From Sphingobacterium sp. N143 (GTDB lineage: Bacteria > Bacteroidota > Bacteroidia > Sphingobacteriales > Sphingobacteriaceae), in the NCBI RefSeq assembly GCF_030325625.1, contig NZ_JACAIS010000002.1, positions 271,913 to 335,912 on the forward strand: DNA of 64,000 nt, in the 5' to 3' direction. A model generated the notes under the pieces. The model ran no database searches, was not told where the DNA came from, and saw only the letters and a list, made by a program, of their open reading frames with translations. Below are positions 53,109 to 62,634 of the stretch, one piece after another. The translations under genes were made by a program, and so were the position numbers. Position 1 is the stretch's first letter. Every line of letters begins with the position of its first letter.

Positions 53109-53444
53109 AAGTTTTTTTGACATTTTCTTCATTTTAGGAAGAAATTTGGCCATTGTAACAAAAAATAATTTTTTGAATAGGTAGACCAATTTTAAATATG
53201 GTATACGACTAACAAAATATAAAACTGATAAAATCACATTATTTAGACTTAAAATTTTTTATAATTTATATTTTTAAAATTTTATTCTAAATATAAAATT
53301 CGTACTTTACCTATTGCCAATTATTGTAATTCCTACTACCTTGAGGAAATGAAAATCGGAACTCTTTGCGAACGCTTGAGACCGTGTGATTTACCACCAA
53401 GAGCCAGAACTAAGGGAAAATATTAACAGGGTAAATTTTGGGTT
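53109..53444 (+). promoter_or_regulatory. AT-rich ilv leader region with a possible 25-codon leader ORF
   Basis: From 53109 to about 53310 the sequence is very AT-rich and I see no gene. A weak promoter candidate is TTG at 53314-53316, 20 bases, then TACCTTG at 53337-53343, one T short of consensus. An ATG at 53349 opens a 25-codon frame ending TAA at 53426, 18 bases before ilvE; it includes one Ile and three Leu. ATTTACC (53389-53395) can pair with GGTAAAT (53430-53436) just before the ilvE start. Together these would fit attenuation or start-site masking, but each element is weak. Confidence 0.35.
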
Positions 53445-54335
53445 ATGAAATATTACGACAAGAACACATTGATCTATTTAGACGGAGCTTTTGTAAAAGC
53501 TTCTGAGACGGCATTGGATCCCTTCGCCCAATCGCTTCATTATGGCTATGCTGTATTCGATGGTCTACGTGCGTACAACACCCACAATGGCCCCCGTATC
53601 TTTAAGGCAGACAAGCATTTTGAACGATTAAAGAAATCCTGTGAAGCAGTTAATATACCTTATAGCTGGAGTAACCGCGAGCTTATTGATAAGTGCTATG
53701 AACTGTTGGCTGTCAATAATTTAAGAGAGGCCTATATCCGGCCTTTAGTTCTTACCGGTTCAAATATGCACCTTACTTCATCCACTGCGGCGAATATCAT
53801 GATTACCGCATGGGAATGGGGGCCTTATCTTGGTCAAAACCTTTTACGTGTATGCATCTCCGATATCAAAAGACCAAACCCAAAATCTTTTAAAACGGAC
53901 TCGAAGATATCAGGTCAATACGTAAACTCTATTCTAGCAACAACCGAAGCCATTAATAAAGGTTTCGACGAAGCGCTTATGCTTGATCATGAAGGTTTCG
54001 TTGCCCAGGCTTCCAGTGAAAATATTTTTATTGAGAAAGATTTCAAAATCTATACTCCTCCGGTGAAAAACATCTTTCCCGGCATTACACGGCAGACTGT
54101 TAAAAACATCTGTAAAAAACTGAATTTCGAAGTCATCGAAAAACAGTTGACCGTAGAAGATATCTATACCGCAGATAGTGCATTCCTATGTGGAACTGCG
54201 GCGGAAATTATCGGAATCAAACAAGTCGACGATGTTGTCTATCCCGAAGCCTGGGAACACAGCATAGGTGCGTCGATCCAAAGAAGATATAAAAATTTAG
54301 TACTAGAGAACGAAAATTATGAAGTCATCATCTAA
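53445..54335 (+). CDS. ilvE: Branched-chain amino acid aminotransferase
   Basis: The 296-residue PLP enzyme performs the last step of Leu, Ile and Val synthesis. It is a fold-type IV aminotransferase: [21 protein letters not shown] near the N-terminus, the Schiff-base Lys154 in [38 protein letters not shown] and the GITRQTV phosphate-binding loop. A GTAAxI-like block ([15 protein letters not shown]) lies near the C-terminus. It is the first gene of the ilv-leu operon; its stop codon lies 13 bases before the likely ilvD start. Length and motifs are standard. Confidence 0.95.
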   Translation: MKYYDKNTLIYLDGAFVKASETALDPFAQSLHYGYAVFDGLRAYNTHNGPRIFKADKHFERLKKSCEAVNIPYSWSNRELIDKCYELLAVNNLREAYIRPLVLTGSNMHLTSSTAANIMITAWEWGPYLGQNLLRVCISDIKRPNPKSFKTDSKISGQYVNSILATTEAINKGFDEALMLDHEGFVAQASSENIFIEKDFKIYTPPVKNIFPGITRQTVKNICKKLNFEVIEKQLTVEDIYTADSAFLCGTAAEIIGIKQVDDVVYPEAWEHSIGASIQRRYKNLVLENENYEVII

Positions 54336-54348
54336 CGGCGAAAATGCA

Positions 54349-56019
54349 ATGAACAAATACAGCCGTACATTTACACAAGACGAAACGCAACCTGCTGCCA
54401 AAGCAATGCTTTATGGTATTGGCCTGACAGATGCCGATATGGAAAAAGCTCAGGTCGGTATTGCCAGCATGGGATATGATGGTAATACGTGTAATATGCA
54501 CCTCAATGACTTGGCACAACTGGTCAAAAAAGGTGTTTGGAATAATGACTTGGTCGGTTTGACATTCGGCACTATTGGTGTCAGTGACGGTATGAGCAAC
54601 GGTACCGATGGTATGCGTTATTCATTAGTCAGCCGTGATGTCATCGCCGATAGCATTGAAACAATCTGTGGCGGACAGTATTATGATGGCCTGATCTCTA
54701 TTCCTGGATGTGATAAAAATATGCCTGGTGCCATTATGGCCATGGCCCGTTTGGATCGCCCTTCATTAATGGTGTACGGTGGGACCATCGCACCTGGCCA
54801 TTATAAAGGCGAAGAATTAAATATTGTATCTGCCTTTGAAGCGTTAGGTCAGCGCATCTGTGGAAACCTCTCCGATGAAGACTACGAAGGTATTATCAAA
54901 CATACCTGTCCAGGTGCCGGAGCCTGTGGAGGAATGTATACAGCAAATACAATGGCTTCAGCAATCGAAGCATTGGGCATGAGCTTACCCTATTCTTCTT
55001 CCAACCCGGCAATCTCGGATGAAAAGAAAAATGAATGTCTGGAAGCAGGTAAACATATCCGTACTCTCTTAGAAAAAGATATCAAGCCCTCGGACATTAT
55101 GACACGCAAGGCATTCGAAAATGCTTTACGTACGATCGTTATCCTAGGCGGCAGTACCAACGCAGTACTTCACTTCATTGCAATAGGTAAAGCTGTCGGT
55201 GTTGATATCACACAAGACGACTTCCAACGCATGAGTGATGAAACACCGGTATTGGCGGATTTTAAACCATCAGGCAAATACTTGATGCAGGATCTTCAAC
55301 AATATGGTGGAACTCCGGCCGTGATGAAATACCTATTGAATGAAGGTTTATTACATGGTGACTGTATGACTGTAACCGGAAAAACTGTTGCTGAAAACCT
55401 AGCGGATGTCAAGTCGATTATGGATTATGATCAACCGATTGTCAAACCATTGAGCGATCCGATCAAAGCAACAGGTCACTTACAGATCCTTTATGGAAAT
55501 TTAGCTGAAAAAGGTTCAGTGGCCAAGATTTCCGGTAAAGAAGGTGAAAAATTCACGGGTCCTGCACGTGTATTCGACGGTGAACATGACTTGGTGGCTG
55601 GTATTGCGTCGGGCAGAATCAAACCTGGTGATGTTGTCGTCATTAAGAATGAAGGACCAGTAGGTGCTCCTGGTATGCCTGAAATGCTTAAACCAACCTC
55701 CTTGATCATCGGTGCTGGTCTAGGAAAGTCGGTTGCCTTGATCACTGATGGCCGTTTCTCCGGTGGCACACATGGCTTCGTGGTAGGGCATATCACCCCA
55801 GAGTCGTACAAAGGCGGATTGATCGGCCTTGTCAATGACGACGATGTTATCGAAATCGATGCGGTTAATAATACCATCAACGTACAGCTTTCGGACGAAG
55901 AAATCGCTCAGCGCCGTGCGGCTTGGGTACAACCAGCATTGAAAGTAAGTAAAGGAGTCTTATACAAATATGCCAAAACTGTGGCTGATGCCTCAGAAGG
56001 CTGTGTAACAGATCTATAG
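54349..56019 (+). CDS. ilvD: Dihydroxy-acid dehydratase
   Basis: The frame reaches back to 54319, overlapping ilvE, but the ATG at 54349 ([12 protein letters not shown]) matches the usual IlvD start. The enzyme of about 556 residues dehydrates dihydroxy-acids to the branched-chain 2-keto acids. Iron-sulfur/Mg motifs are present: [16 protein letters not shown] and [16 protein letters not shown], then GGSTNAVLH and the C-terminal [22 protein letters not shown]. The cysteines needed for the cluster appear intact. It follows ilvE and precedes ilvB after a 96-base gap containing AGATCTAATATCTAAATACT, loosely like the repeat near atpC. Confidence 0.96.
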   Translation: MNKYSRTFTQDETQPAAKAMLYGIGLTDADMEKAQVGIASMGYDGNTCNMHLNDLAQLVKKGVWNNDLVGLTFGTIGVSDGMSNGTDGMRYSLVSRDVIADSIETICGGQYYDGLISIPGCDKNMPGAIMAMARLDRPSLMVYGGTIAPGHYKGEELNIVSAFEALGQRICGNLSDEDYEGIIKHTCPGAGACGGMYTANTMASAIEALGMSLPYSSSNPAISDEKKNECLEAGKHIRTLLEKDIKPSDIMTRKAFENALRTIVILGGSTNAVLHFIAIGKAVGVDITQDDFQRMSDETPVLADFKPSGKYLMQDLQQYGGTPAVMKYLLNEGLLHGDCMTVTGKTVAENLADVKSIMDYDQPIVKPLSDPIKATGHLQILYGNLAEKGSVAKISGKEGEKFTGPARVFDGEHDLVAGIASGRIKPGDVVVIKNEGPVGAPGMPEMLKPTSLIIGAGLGKSVALITDGRFSGGTHGFVVGHITPESYKGGLIGLVNDDDVIEIDAVNNTINVQLSDEEIAQRRAAWVQPALKVSKGVLYKYAKTVADASEGCVTDL

Positions 56020-56115
56020 GAAATAAAAAAAAGAGACCGATAAGAAGAGAGGCCTCAGATCTAATATCTAAATACTAAAAAGACTGAATAATCAACAATA
56101 AAAACAATCAACGTA

Positions 56116-57858
56116 ATGAGTACACTGGAAATAACAGAAAATAAGGCTGCTACCAAGCAAAAAACTCCTACACAAATTTCGGGATCGAAAGCTGTTATGG
56201 AAGCCTTATTGAGCGAAGGAGTTGATACCGTATTTGGTTATCCTGGGGGGGCAATTATGCCGATCTATGATGCCCTTTATGATTATACGGATCGTCTGAA
56301 GCATATTTTGGTGCGCCATGAACAAGGTGGAATCCACGCGGCGCAAGGTTATGCAAGAACTTCAGGTCGTACTGGTGTCGTCTTCGCGACAAGTGGCCCT
56401 GGAGCAACAAACCTAGTTACTGGACTGGCTGATGCTATGATCGACAGTAACCCTATCGTCTGTGTCACAGGTCAGGTCTTTGCCTCACTATTGGGCACCG
56501 ATGCATTTCAGGAGACAGATGTCATCAATATCACAGCTCCGGTCACCAAGTGGAACTACCAAGTCACTGACGCCACCGAAATTCCAGCTGCACTCGCAAA
56601 AGCATTCTATATTGCCAGTACAGGCCGTCCAGGACCAGTATTGATTGATATTACAAAAAATGCGCAACTGCAATTATTTGATTACTTCGGGTACGAAAAA
56701 TGCAACCATGTACGCAGTTACAGACCTGCACCACAAGTTCGTAAAGAATACGTTGAACAAGCGGCTGAATTAATCAACAATGCAAAAAAACCATTTGTTC
56801 TTTTTGGGCAAGGTATCATTCTTGGAAAAGCAGAGGAAGAATTCAAAACTTTTATCGAGAAGGCCGGAATTCCATCCGCAGCAACAGTGATGGGGTTGAG
56901 TGCACTTCCAACAGATCATAAACTTCATGTCGGAATGCTTGGCATGCATGGCAACTATGCCCCGAATGTCATGACCAATGAATGTGATGTATTAATCGCC
57001 ATTGGTATGCGCTTTGATGACCGCGTAACAGGTCGCTTGGACAAATATGCCAAACAGGCAAAAGTGATCCACTTGGATATCGACCCAGCAGAAATCGACA
57101 AAAACGTACAGACAACCGTACCGGTATGGGGCGACTGTAAAGAATCACTTCCAATGCTGACTGAATTAGTCAACGCATCAGATCATTCCGCATGGTTGGA
57201 ACAATTCCGTGAACTTGAAAAAGAAGAGATCAAAGAGGTCATTCACAATGAACTCCATCCGCAAACGGATATCATGACCATGGGAGAAGTGATCAACGTG
57301 TTAAATGAATTGACAGGCGGTGATGCTATTATCACAACAGACGTCGGTCAGCATCAGATGGTGTCCTGCCGTTATGCTAAATTTAACAACAGTAAATCAA
57401 ATGTAACATCAGGTGGACTGGGAACAATGGGCTTTGGTCTTCCGGCAGCAATCGGTGCATGGTACGGCGCGCCAGAGAAAACTGTCGTTGCTATCATCGG
57501 TGACGGCGGAATTCAAATGACCATTCAGGAATTGGGAACCATCATGCAGTTTGGTGCGAAGGTGAAAATCATGATCTTGAACAACGAGTTCTTAGGTATG
57601 GTGCGTCAATGGCAACAACTGTTTCATGACAAACGCTATTCATTCGTGAATATCACCAGCCCAGACTTTGTCGCTGTAGCAAAAGGTTACTATATCGACG
57701 GTCAGAAAGTTTCTGATCGAAAAGATTTACGCAGTGCACTGCAGACGATGCTTGATCATGACGGGGCTTATCTATTGGAAGTTATGGTAGGAAAGGAAAA
57801 CAATGTATTCCCAATGGTTGCACAAGGAACATCTGTATCGGAGATCCGCTTAAAGTAG
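56116..57858 (+). CDS. ilvB: Acetolactate synthase large subunit
   Basis: This 580-residue thiamine-diphosphate enzyme condenses pyruvate with pyruvate or 2-ketobutyrate, the first committed step. After a short lead, the PYR domain has FGYPGGAIMPIYDAL and the catalytic Glu in RHEQGGIHAAQGYAR; the middle domain binds FAD; the PP domain has GDGGIQMTIQELGTIMQFGAKVKIMILNN, the ThDP/Mg motif. Length is typical. The small subunit gene follows after eight bases, so the two are co-produced. Confidence 0.96.
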   Translation: MSTLEITENKAATKQKTPTQISGSKAVMEALLSEGVDTVFGYPGGAIMPIYDALYDYTDRLKHILVRHEQGGIHAAQGYARTSGRTGVVFATSGPGATNLVTGLADAMIDSNPIVCVTGQVFASLLGTDAFQETDVINITAPVTKWNYQVTDATEIPAALAKAFYIASTGRPGPVLIDITKNAQLQLFDYFGYEKCNHVRSYRPAPQVRKEYVEQAAELINNAKKPFVLFGQGIILGKAEEEFKTFIEKAGIPSAATVMGLSALPTDHKLHVGMLGMHGNYAPNVMTNECDVLIAIGMRFDDRVTGRLDKYAKQAKVIHLDIDPAEIDKNVQTTVPVWGDCKESLPMLTELVNASDHSAWLEQFRELEKEEIKEVIHNELHPQTDIMTMGEVINVLNELTGGDAIITTDVGQHQMVSCRYAKFNNSKSNVTSGGLGTMGFGLPAAIGAWYGAPEKTVVAIIGDGGIQMTIQELGTIMQFGAKVKIMILNNEFLGMVRQWQQLFHDKRYSFVNITSPDFVAVAKGYYIDGQKVSDRKDLRSALQTMLDHDGAYLLEVMVGKENNVFPMVAQGTSVSEIRLK

Positions 57859-57866
57859 AATTTAAC

Positions 57867-58457
57867 ATGGAAAAACAAGAATATACCATCACCTTATATA
57901 CGGAGAATTCTATCGGTCTTATCGGTCGGATCTCAACAATTTTTTCAAGAAGAAAAATCAATATCGAAAGCTTGAATACCTCCCCTTCTGAAGTAGAAGG
58001 GATACACCGCTTCACCATAGTCATTACCGAAACGGAAGAGGTATTGCGTAAGCTATGCCGTCAGCTGGAAAAACAGATTGACATTCTTAAAGCCTACTAC
58101 AATACCAATGATGAAGTGATCTGGCAAGAACAGGCCTTATATAAAGTACCTGCTGATGTGGTCAATGAAAAAGTATATGTTGAACGTTTGTTGCGTCAAT
58201 ATGGTGCTAATGTAGTTGTGATCCGTAACGATTATATTGTATTCGAAACGGCCGGCCATCGTGAAGAAATCGATAAGCTGACCGATGAGTTGACGAAGTA
58301 TGGCTTGATCGAGTTCGTCCGTGGCGCCCGCATAGCGATCATTAAAGACAGTGCTGGCTTTCACTCTAAATTGATTCAGTTTGAAGCACAGGAGCCATCG
58401 GTAGAAATCGTTGAAAATGAATATCTCGACAAACGGGATGATGTCTTTACTATGTAA
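57867..58457 (+). CDS. ilvN: Acetolactate synthase small (regulatory) subunit
   Basis: The 196-residue protein has an N-terminal ACT domain (YTITLYTENSIGLIGRISTIFSRRKINIESLNTSPSE) that binds branched-chain amino acids for feedback control, and a C-terminal ALS_ss_C-type domain (ERLLRQYGANVVVIRNDYIVFETAGHREEIDKL). It is longer than the E. coli IlvH protein (about 163 residues), with an added tail. It follows ilvB by eight bases and its end overlaps the longest form of the next frame. Confidence 0.93.
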   Translation: MEKQEYTITLYTENSIGLIGRISTIFSRRKINIESLNTSPSEVEGIHRFTIVITETEEVLRKLCRQLEKQIDILKAYYNTNDEVIWQEQALYKVPADVVNEKVYVERLLRQYGANVVVIRNDYIVFETAGHREEIDKLTDELTKYGLIEFVRGARIAIIKDSAGFHSKLIQFEAQEPSVEIVENEYLDKRDDVFTM

Positions 58458-58461
58458 TCAG

Positions 58462-58923
58462 ATGCAAGAAACATTTAAATTTATCCTACAGGCACGTCAA
58501 AAGTTTATTGAACTGATCGACAGCCTCTCTATAGAGCAACTCAACAAAATCCCCGCTGGATTTAACAACAATATTATCTGGAATTTCGGACATATTGTAG
58601 TGAGTACGCAAACTTTAGTCTATGTCCGTACCGGTATCAAAGCAGACACTGCTTGGGTAAAATACAACGAAGATTATAAAAAAGACACCAAACCAACCCG
58701 CTTTGTCGAACAAGCAGAAGTGGATGAGTTGAAAGAAATCGCAATCCGTAGTATCGAGCAAATTGCCGTTGACTATGAGAACGGTGTTTTCGGAGCGATC
58801 ACCTCCTTTTCAACTTCAACCTATGGTTATCCCTTGAACACAATCGAGGAAGTGATCGCCCTAACATCAGGGCACGACAATGTTCATTTCGGTTACGCAA
58901 TGGCTCAACGTAGATGTTTGTAA
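58462..58923 (+). CDS. DinB-like putative metal-dependent protein
   Basis: The frame extends back to 58411 inside ilvN, but the ATG at 58462, four bases after the ilvN stop, gives a normal 153-residue DinB_2-type protein. It is a four-helix bundle with three spaced histidines that fit the DinB metal site: His44 in NFGHIVVS, and His138 and His142 in SGHDNVHFGYA near the C-terminus. DinB-like proteins include thiol-dependent transferases such as those using bacillithiol, and many of unknown role. Its place between ilvN and ilvC is not explained by a known step of branched-chain synthesis. Confidence 0.8.
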   Translation: MQETFKFILQARQKFIELIDSLSIEQLNKIPAGFNNNIIWNFGHIVVSTQTLVYVRTGIKADTAWVKYNEDYKKDTKPTRFVEQAEVDELKEIAIRSIEQIAVDYENGVFGAITSFSTSTYGYPLNTIEEVIALTSGHDNVHFGYAMAQRRCL

Positions 58924-58974
58924 ATCAAAATAGAAATTAAAAAATATATCATTACTCAATACTAAATCAAAACA

Positions 58975-60456
58975 ATGGCAAATTATTTCAACACCTTACC
59001 GCTTAGAGAGCAGTTAGAACAATTAAGTCACGCTGAATTCATGGACAACACGGAGTTCACGGATGGTGTAAACGCTTTAAAAGGTAAAAAAATCGTAATC
59101 GTAGGATGTGGTGCACAAGGCTTGAACCAAGGTTTAAACTTAAGAGATAGCGGCTTGGACGTATCTTATGCTTTACGTAAAGAAGCTATTGAACAGAAAA
59201 GAGATTCTTGGAAAAACGCTACGGACAACAACTTTAACGTAGGAACATACGAAGAATTAATCCCTACAGCAGATGTAGTCATTAACTTGACCCCAGATAA
59301 ACAACACACTTCCGTGATCAACGCTGTTATGCCGTTGATGAAAGAAGGAGCGACATTATCGTATTCACATGGTTTCAACATTGTTGAAGAAGGCATGCAG
59401 ATCCGTAAAGATATTACCGTTATCATGGTTGCTCCAAAATGTCCAGGTTCTGAAGTGCGTGCAGAATACCTTCGTGGTTTTGGCGTACCTACCTTGATCG
59501 CTGTTCACCCAGAGAATGACCCGCAAGGTAAAGGCTGGGCTGAGGCAAAAGCATACTGTGTAGGAACAGGTGGCCACAAAGCCGGTGTATTGAAATCCTC
59601 CTTCGTAGCCGAAGTAAAATCAGATTTAATGGGTGAGCAAACGATCCTTTGCGGATTGTTGCAAACCGGTTCGATCTTATCTTTTGACAAAATGGTTGAA
59701 AAAGGAATTGAGCCAGGTTACGCATCTAAATTGGTACAATACGGTGTAGAAGTGATCACTGAGGCCTTGAAACATGGTGGTGTGAGTGGCATGATGGACC
59801 GTTTAAGCAATCCTGCAAAAGTAAAAGCTTTTGAAATTTCTGAGGAATTGAAAGCGATCATGCGCCCATTGTTCCAAAAACACCAGGATGATATCATGTC
59901 AGGTCACTTTAGCAAGACGATGATGGAAGATTGGGCAAACGGTGATGCGAACTTATTGAAATGGAGAGCTGAAACGGGTGAAACAGCATTCGAGAAAACG
60001 CCAGCAGGTGATGTTAAAATCAATGAACAAGAGTATTTTGACAACTATACATTGATGGTTGCTTTCATCCGTGCAGGTGTTGAGTTGGCATTCGAAACCA
60101 TGGTTGAAGCTGGTATCAAACCTGAATCGGCATATTATGAGTCATTGCATGAAACACCACTGATCGCCAACACAATCGCACGTAAGAAATTGTTCGAAAT
60201 GAACCGTGTTATTTCTGATACAGCAGAATACGGGTGTTACCTGTTCGATCAAGCTTGTAAACCGTTATTGGCAGACTTCATGAAGACTGTTGATACCGAT
60301 CTAGTTGGTAAAAACTTCAATGAAGGTAAAGATGCTTCAGTTGATAACGCCCAATTAGTTATTATCAACGAGATTTTACGTGATCACCCAGTAGAAATCG
60401 TAGGCCGCAAATTGCGTAAAGCAATGACAGCCATGAAAGCGATCAAAACTGTTTAA
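58975..60456 (+). CDS. ilvC: Ketol-acid reductoisomerase, class II (long form)
   Basis: At 493 residues this is the long class II enzyme, with a duplicated C-terminal knotted domain, as in E. coli. It has the Rossmann motif [30 protein letters not shown], the NADPH-phosphate-binding region after beta2, [27 protein letters not shown], a metal-site [13 protein letters not shown] and SAEYG-type [13 protein letters not shown]. It converts acetolactate and acetohydroxybutyrate to dihydroxy-acids. It follows the DinB-like gene by 51 bases and is followed by a 179-base gap with a long hairpin. Confidence 0.97.
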   Translation: MANYFNTLPLREQLEQLSHAEFMDNTEFTDGVNALKGKKIVIVGCGAQGLNQGLNLRDSGLDVSYALRKEAIEQKRDSWKNATDNNFNVGTYEELIPTADVVINLTPDKQHTSVINAVMPLMKEGATLSYSHGFNIVEEGMQIRKDITVIMVAPKCPGSEVRAEYLRGFGVPTLIAVHPENDPQGKGWAEAKAYCVGTGGHKAGVLKSSFVAEVKSDLMGEQTILCGLLQTGSILSFDKMVEKGIEPGYASKLVQYGVEVITEALKHGGVSGMMDRLSNPAKVKAFEISEELKAIMRPLFQKHQDDIMSGHFSKTMMEDWANGDANLLKWRAETGETAFEKTPAGDVKINEQEYFDNYTLMVAFIRAGVELAFETMVEAGIKPESAYYESLHETPLIANTIARKKLFEMNRVISDTAEYGCYLFDQACKPLLADFMKTVDTDLVGKNFNEGKDASVDNAQLVIINEILRDHPVEIVGRKLRKAMTAMKAIKTV

Positions 60457-60564
60457 AAGTTCATGCTAAATTATTTGTTCTTTACAGGCCGGATGGGATA
60501 TCTCGATGATTTCAATACCCTGCGTGCTCCAAAATCATGAATATTTCGTAATTTAGTATCTTAA

Positions 60565-60605
60565 AATCAAGGTGATATTGAGACATTTGCAATATCACCT
60601 TGATT
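60565..60605. repeat. Perfect 16-base inverted repeat between ilvC and leuC
   Basis: AATCAAGGTGATATTG at 60565-60580 pairs perfectly with CAATATCACCTTGATT at 60590-60605; the loop is nine bases. It lies 31 bases before the leuC ATG. No T run follows on the plus strand, so it is less likely a terminator than an mRNA-processing hairpin, an attenuator or a DNA-binding site. Confidence 0.8.
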
Positions 60606-60635
60606 CCTATAAAAATAACATAAGAGAGAATAAAA

Positions 60636-62033
60636 ATGTCAAAAACATTAGTAGAAAAGATTTGGGATGCTCACGTCGTCAAGCGTGAAGAAGGGTTTCC
60701 GGATATTTTATATATCGATACCCACTTGATTCACGAGGTTACTTCACCTCAGGCTTTTGATGGCTTGCGCAAAAGAGGAATCCCAGTTTTTCGTCCAAAG
60801 CAAACGGTAGCAACTGCCGACCACAACGTACCGACACTCAACCAACATTTACCAATCAAAGAAGAGCTATCTCGCTATCAGGTAGATATGCTGACTAAAA
60901 ATTGTGCTGAATTTGGCATTGAACTATATGGTTTGGGGCATCCATACCAAGGGATCGTACACGTTATTGGCCCCGAATTAGGCATTACGCTACCTGGCAA
61001 AACCATGGTCTGTGGCGATAGCCATACTTCGACTCATGGCGCTTTTGGTGCTATTGCTTTTGGTATCGGAACCTCTCAAGTAGAGCAGGTCTTCGCTACA
61101 CAATGCTTGTTGCAGTCGAAGCCAAAAACCATGAAAATCGAAGTGAACGGAACCTTGCAAAAGGGTGTGGGCGCCAAAGATATCATCCTTTATATTATCT
61201 CCAAAATTTCTGCCGCAGGTGGTACAGGATATTTTATCGAATATGCAGGTTCAGCCATCCGCTCGTTGAGCATGGAAGCCCGTATGACCATCTGTAACAT
61301 GAGTATCGAAATGGGTGCACGTGGTGGACTTATCGCACCGGATCAAATTACGTTTGATTATGTCGAAGGCCGTGAGTTCGCTCCTAAAGGTGAAGCATGG
61401 GACAAAGCCTTAACCTACTGGAAAACATTGTATTCTGACGAGGATGCCATCTTTGACAAAGTATTGACTTTTGATGCAGCCGACATCGCGCCAATGATTA
61501 CGTACGGTACCAACCCGGGCATGGGTATGGGGATCGCCGAACATATTCCAGCCACAAATGCTCAACCAGAATCAGAAAGACCATCCTACCAAAAAGCATT
61601 GGACTACATGGGCTTCAAAGATGATTCCGTTGTCTTAGGAAATCGTGTTGATTACGTTTTCATCGGAAGCTGTACCAACTCCCGCATCGAAGATTTACGT
61701 GAAGTAGCTTCATTTGTCAAAGGCAAACAAAAAGCACAGGACGTGGAAGTTTGGATTGTACCAGGCTCCAAACAGGTAGAAAAACAAGCCAAAGAAGAAG
61801 GCTTGGATAAAATATTTGAAGCAGCAGGATTTCAATTGCGTGAACCAGGCTGTTCAGCATGTTTAGGGATGAACGAAGATAAAATCCCCGCTGGCAAATA
61901 TTGTGTTTCCACTTCCAATAGGAACTTCGAGGGACGTCAGGGACCTAATGCCCGTACCATGCTGGTGTCTCCTTTGACAGCAGCAGCAGCAGCCGTAACG
62001 GGGAAAGTAACAGATGTAAGAGAGTTGATCTAA
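60636..62033 (+). CDS. leuC: 3-isopropylmalate dehydratase large subunit
   Basis: This 465-residue aconitase-superfamily protein isomerises 2-isopropylmalate with LeuD. The iron-sulfur cysteines are in [13 protein letters not shown] and in [14 protein letters not shown]; substrate-site motifs [22 protein letters not shown] and [29 protein letters not shown] are intact. Length is standard. The leuD gene follows after ten bases. The gene is separated from ilvC by a 179-base gap with a strong hairpin, so it may be expressed at a different level. Confidence 0.97.
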   Translation: MSKTLVEKIWDAHVVKREEGFPDILYIDTHLIHEVTSPQAFDGLRKRGIPVFRPKQTVATADHNVPTLNQHLPIKEELSRYQVDMLTKNCAEFGIELYGLGHPYQGIVHVIGPELGITLPGKTMVCGDSHTSTHGAFGAIAFGIGTSQVEQVFATQCLLQSKPKTMKIEVNGTLQKGVGAKDIILYIISKISAAGGTGYFIEYAGSAIRSLSMEARMTICNMSIEMGARGGLIAPDQITFDYVEGREFAPKGEAWDKALTYWKTLYSDEDAIFDKVLTFDAADIAPMITYGTNPGMGMGIAEHIPATNAQPESERPSYQKALDYMGFKDDSVVLGNRVDYVFIGSCTNSRIEDLREVASFVKGKQKAQDVEVWIVPGSKQVEKQAKEEGLDKIFEAAGFQLREPGCSACLGMNEDKIPAGKYCVSTSNRNFEGRQGPNARTMLVSPLTAAAAAVTGKVTDVRELI

Positions 62034-62043
62034 GCAGAAAAAA

Positions 62044-62634
62044 ATGAAAAAATTTGAAACTTTAACTTCACAGGTAGTACCGCTGCCTATTGAAAATATT
62101 GATACCGATCAGATTATACCAGCACGCTTCCTGAAGGCAACTACACGGGAAGGATTTGGAGATAACCTATTCCGTGACTGGCGTTTTGACAGCGATAATC
62201 AACCAAAAACTGATTTCGTGCTGAATAATCCGACCTATTCGGGGAAAATATTGGTGGCAGGTAAAAATTTTGGCTGTGGTTCGAGCCGCGAACATGCTGC
62301 CTGGGCCATTCAAGACTATGGTTTTGATGTGGTCATCAGCTCGTTCTTTGCGGATATCTTCAAAGGAAATGCCCTAAATAACGGTGTATTACCGATACAG
62401 GTTCCCGAAGAATTTTTGGAAAAAATATTTGAACTGGTGCACAAAAATCCAGGTACCGAAATTATCGTCGACCTCGAAAAACAAACTGTGATGTTAACTG
62501 AAACCGGCGATCAATTTGAATTTGAAATCAATCCATACAAAAAATCATGTTTGATCAATGGATATGATGACATCGATTTTATCTTGAATCAAAAGGATTT
62601 GATTGCATCATTCGAAGCAAACAGACAATGGTAG
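62044..62634 (+). CDS. leuD: 3-isopropylmalate dehydratase small subunit
   Basis: The 196-residue swivel-domain partner of LeuC has the family blocks [64 protein letters not shown]. Length is typical of bacterial LeuD. Its stop codon overlaps the start of the downstream ABC ATPase gene by seven bases, so the ATPase is translated from the same transcript. The leuA and leuB genes are not in the window and may lie further on. Confidence 0.97.
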   Translation: MKKFETLTSQVVPLPIENIDTDQIIPARFLKATTREGFGDNLFRDWRFDSDNQPKTDFVLNNPTYSGKILVAGKNFGCGSSREHAAWAIQDYGFDVVISSFFADIFKGNALNNGVLPIQVPEEFLEKIFELVHKNPGTEIIVDLEKQTVMLTETGDQFEFEINPYKKSCLINGYDDIDFILNQKDLIASFEANRQW

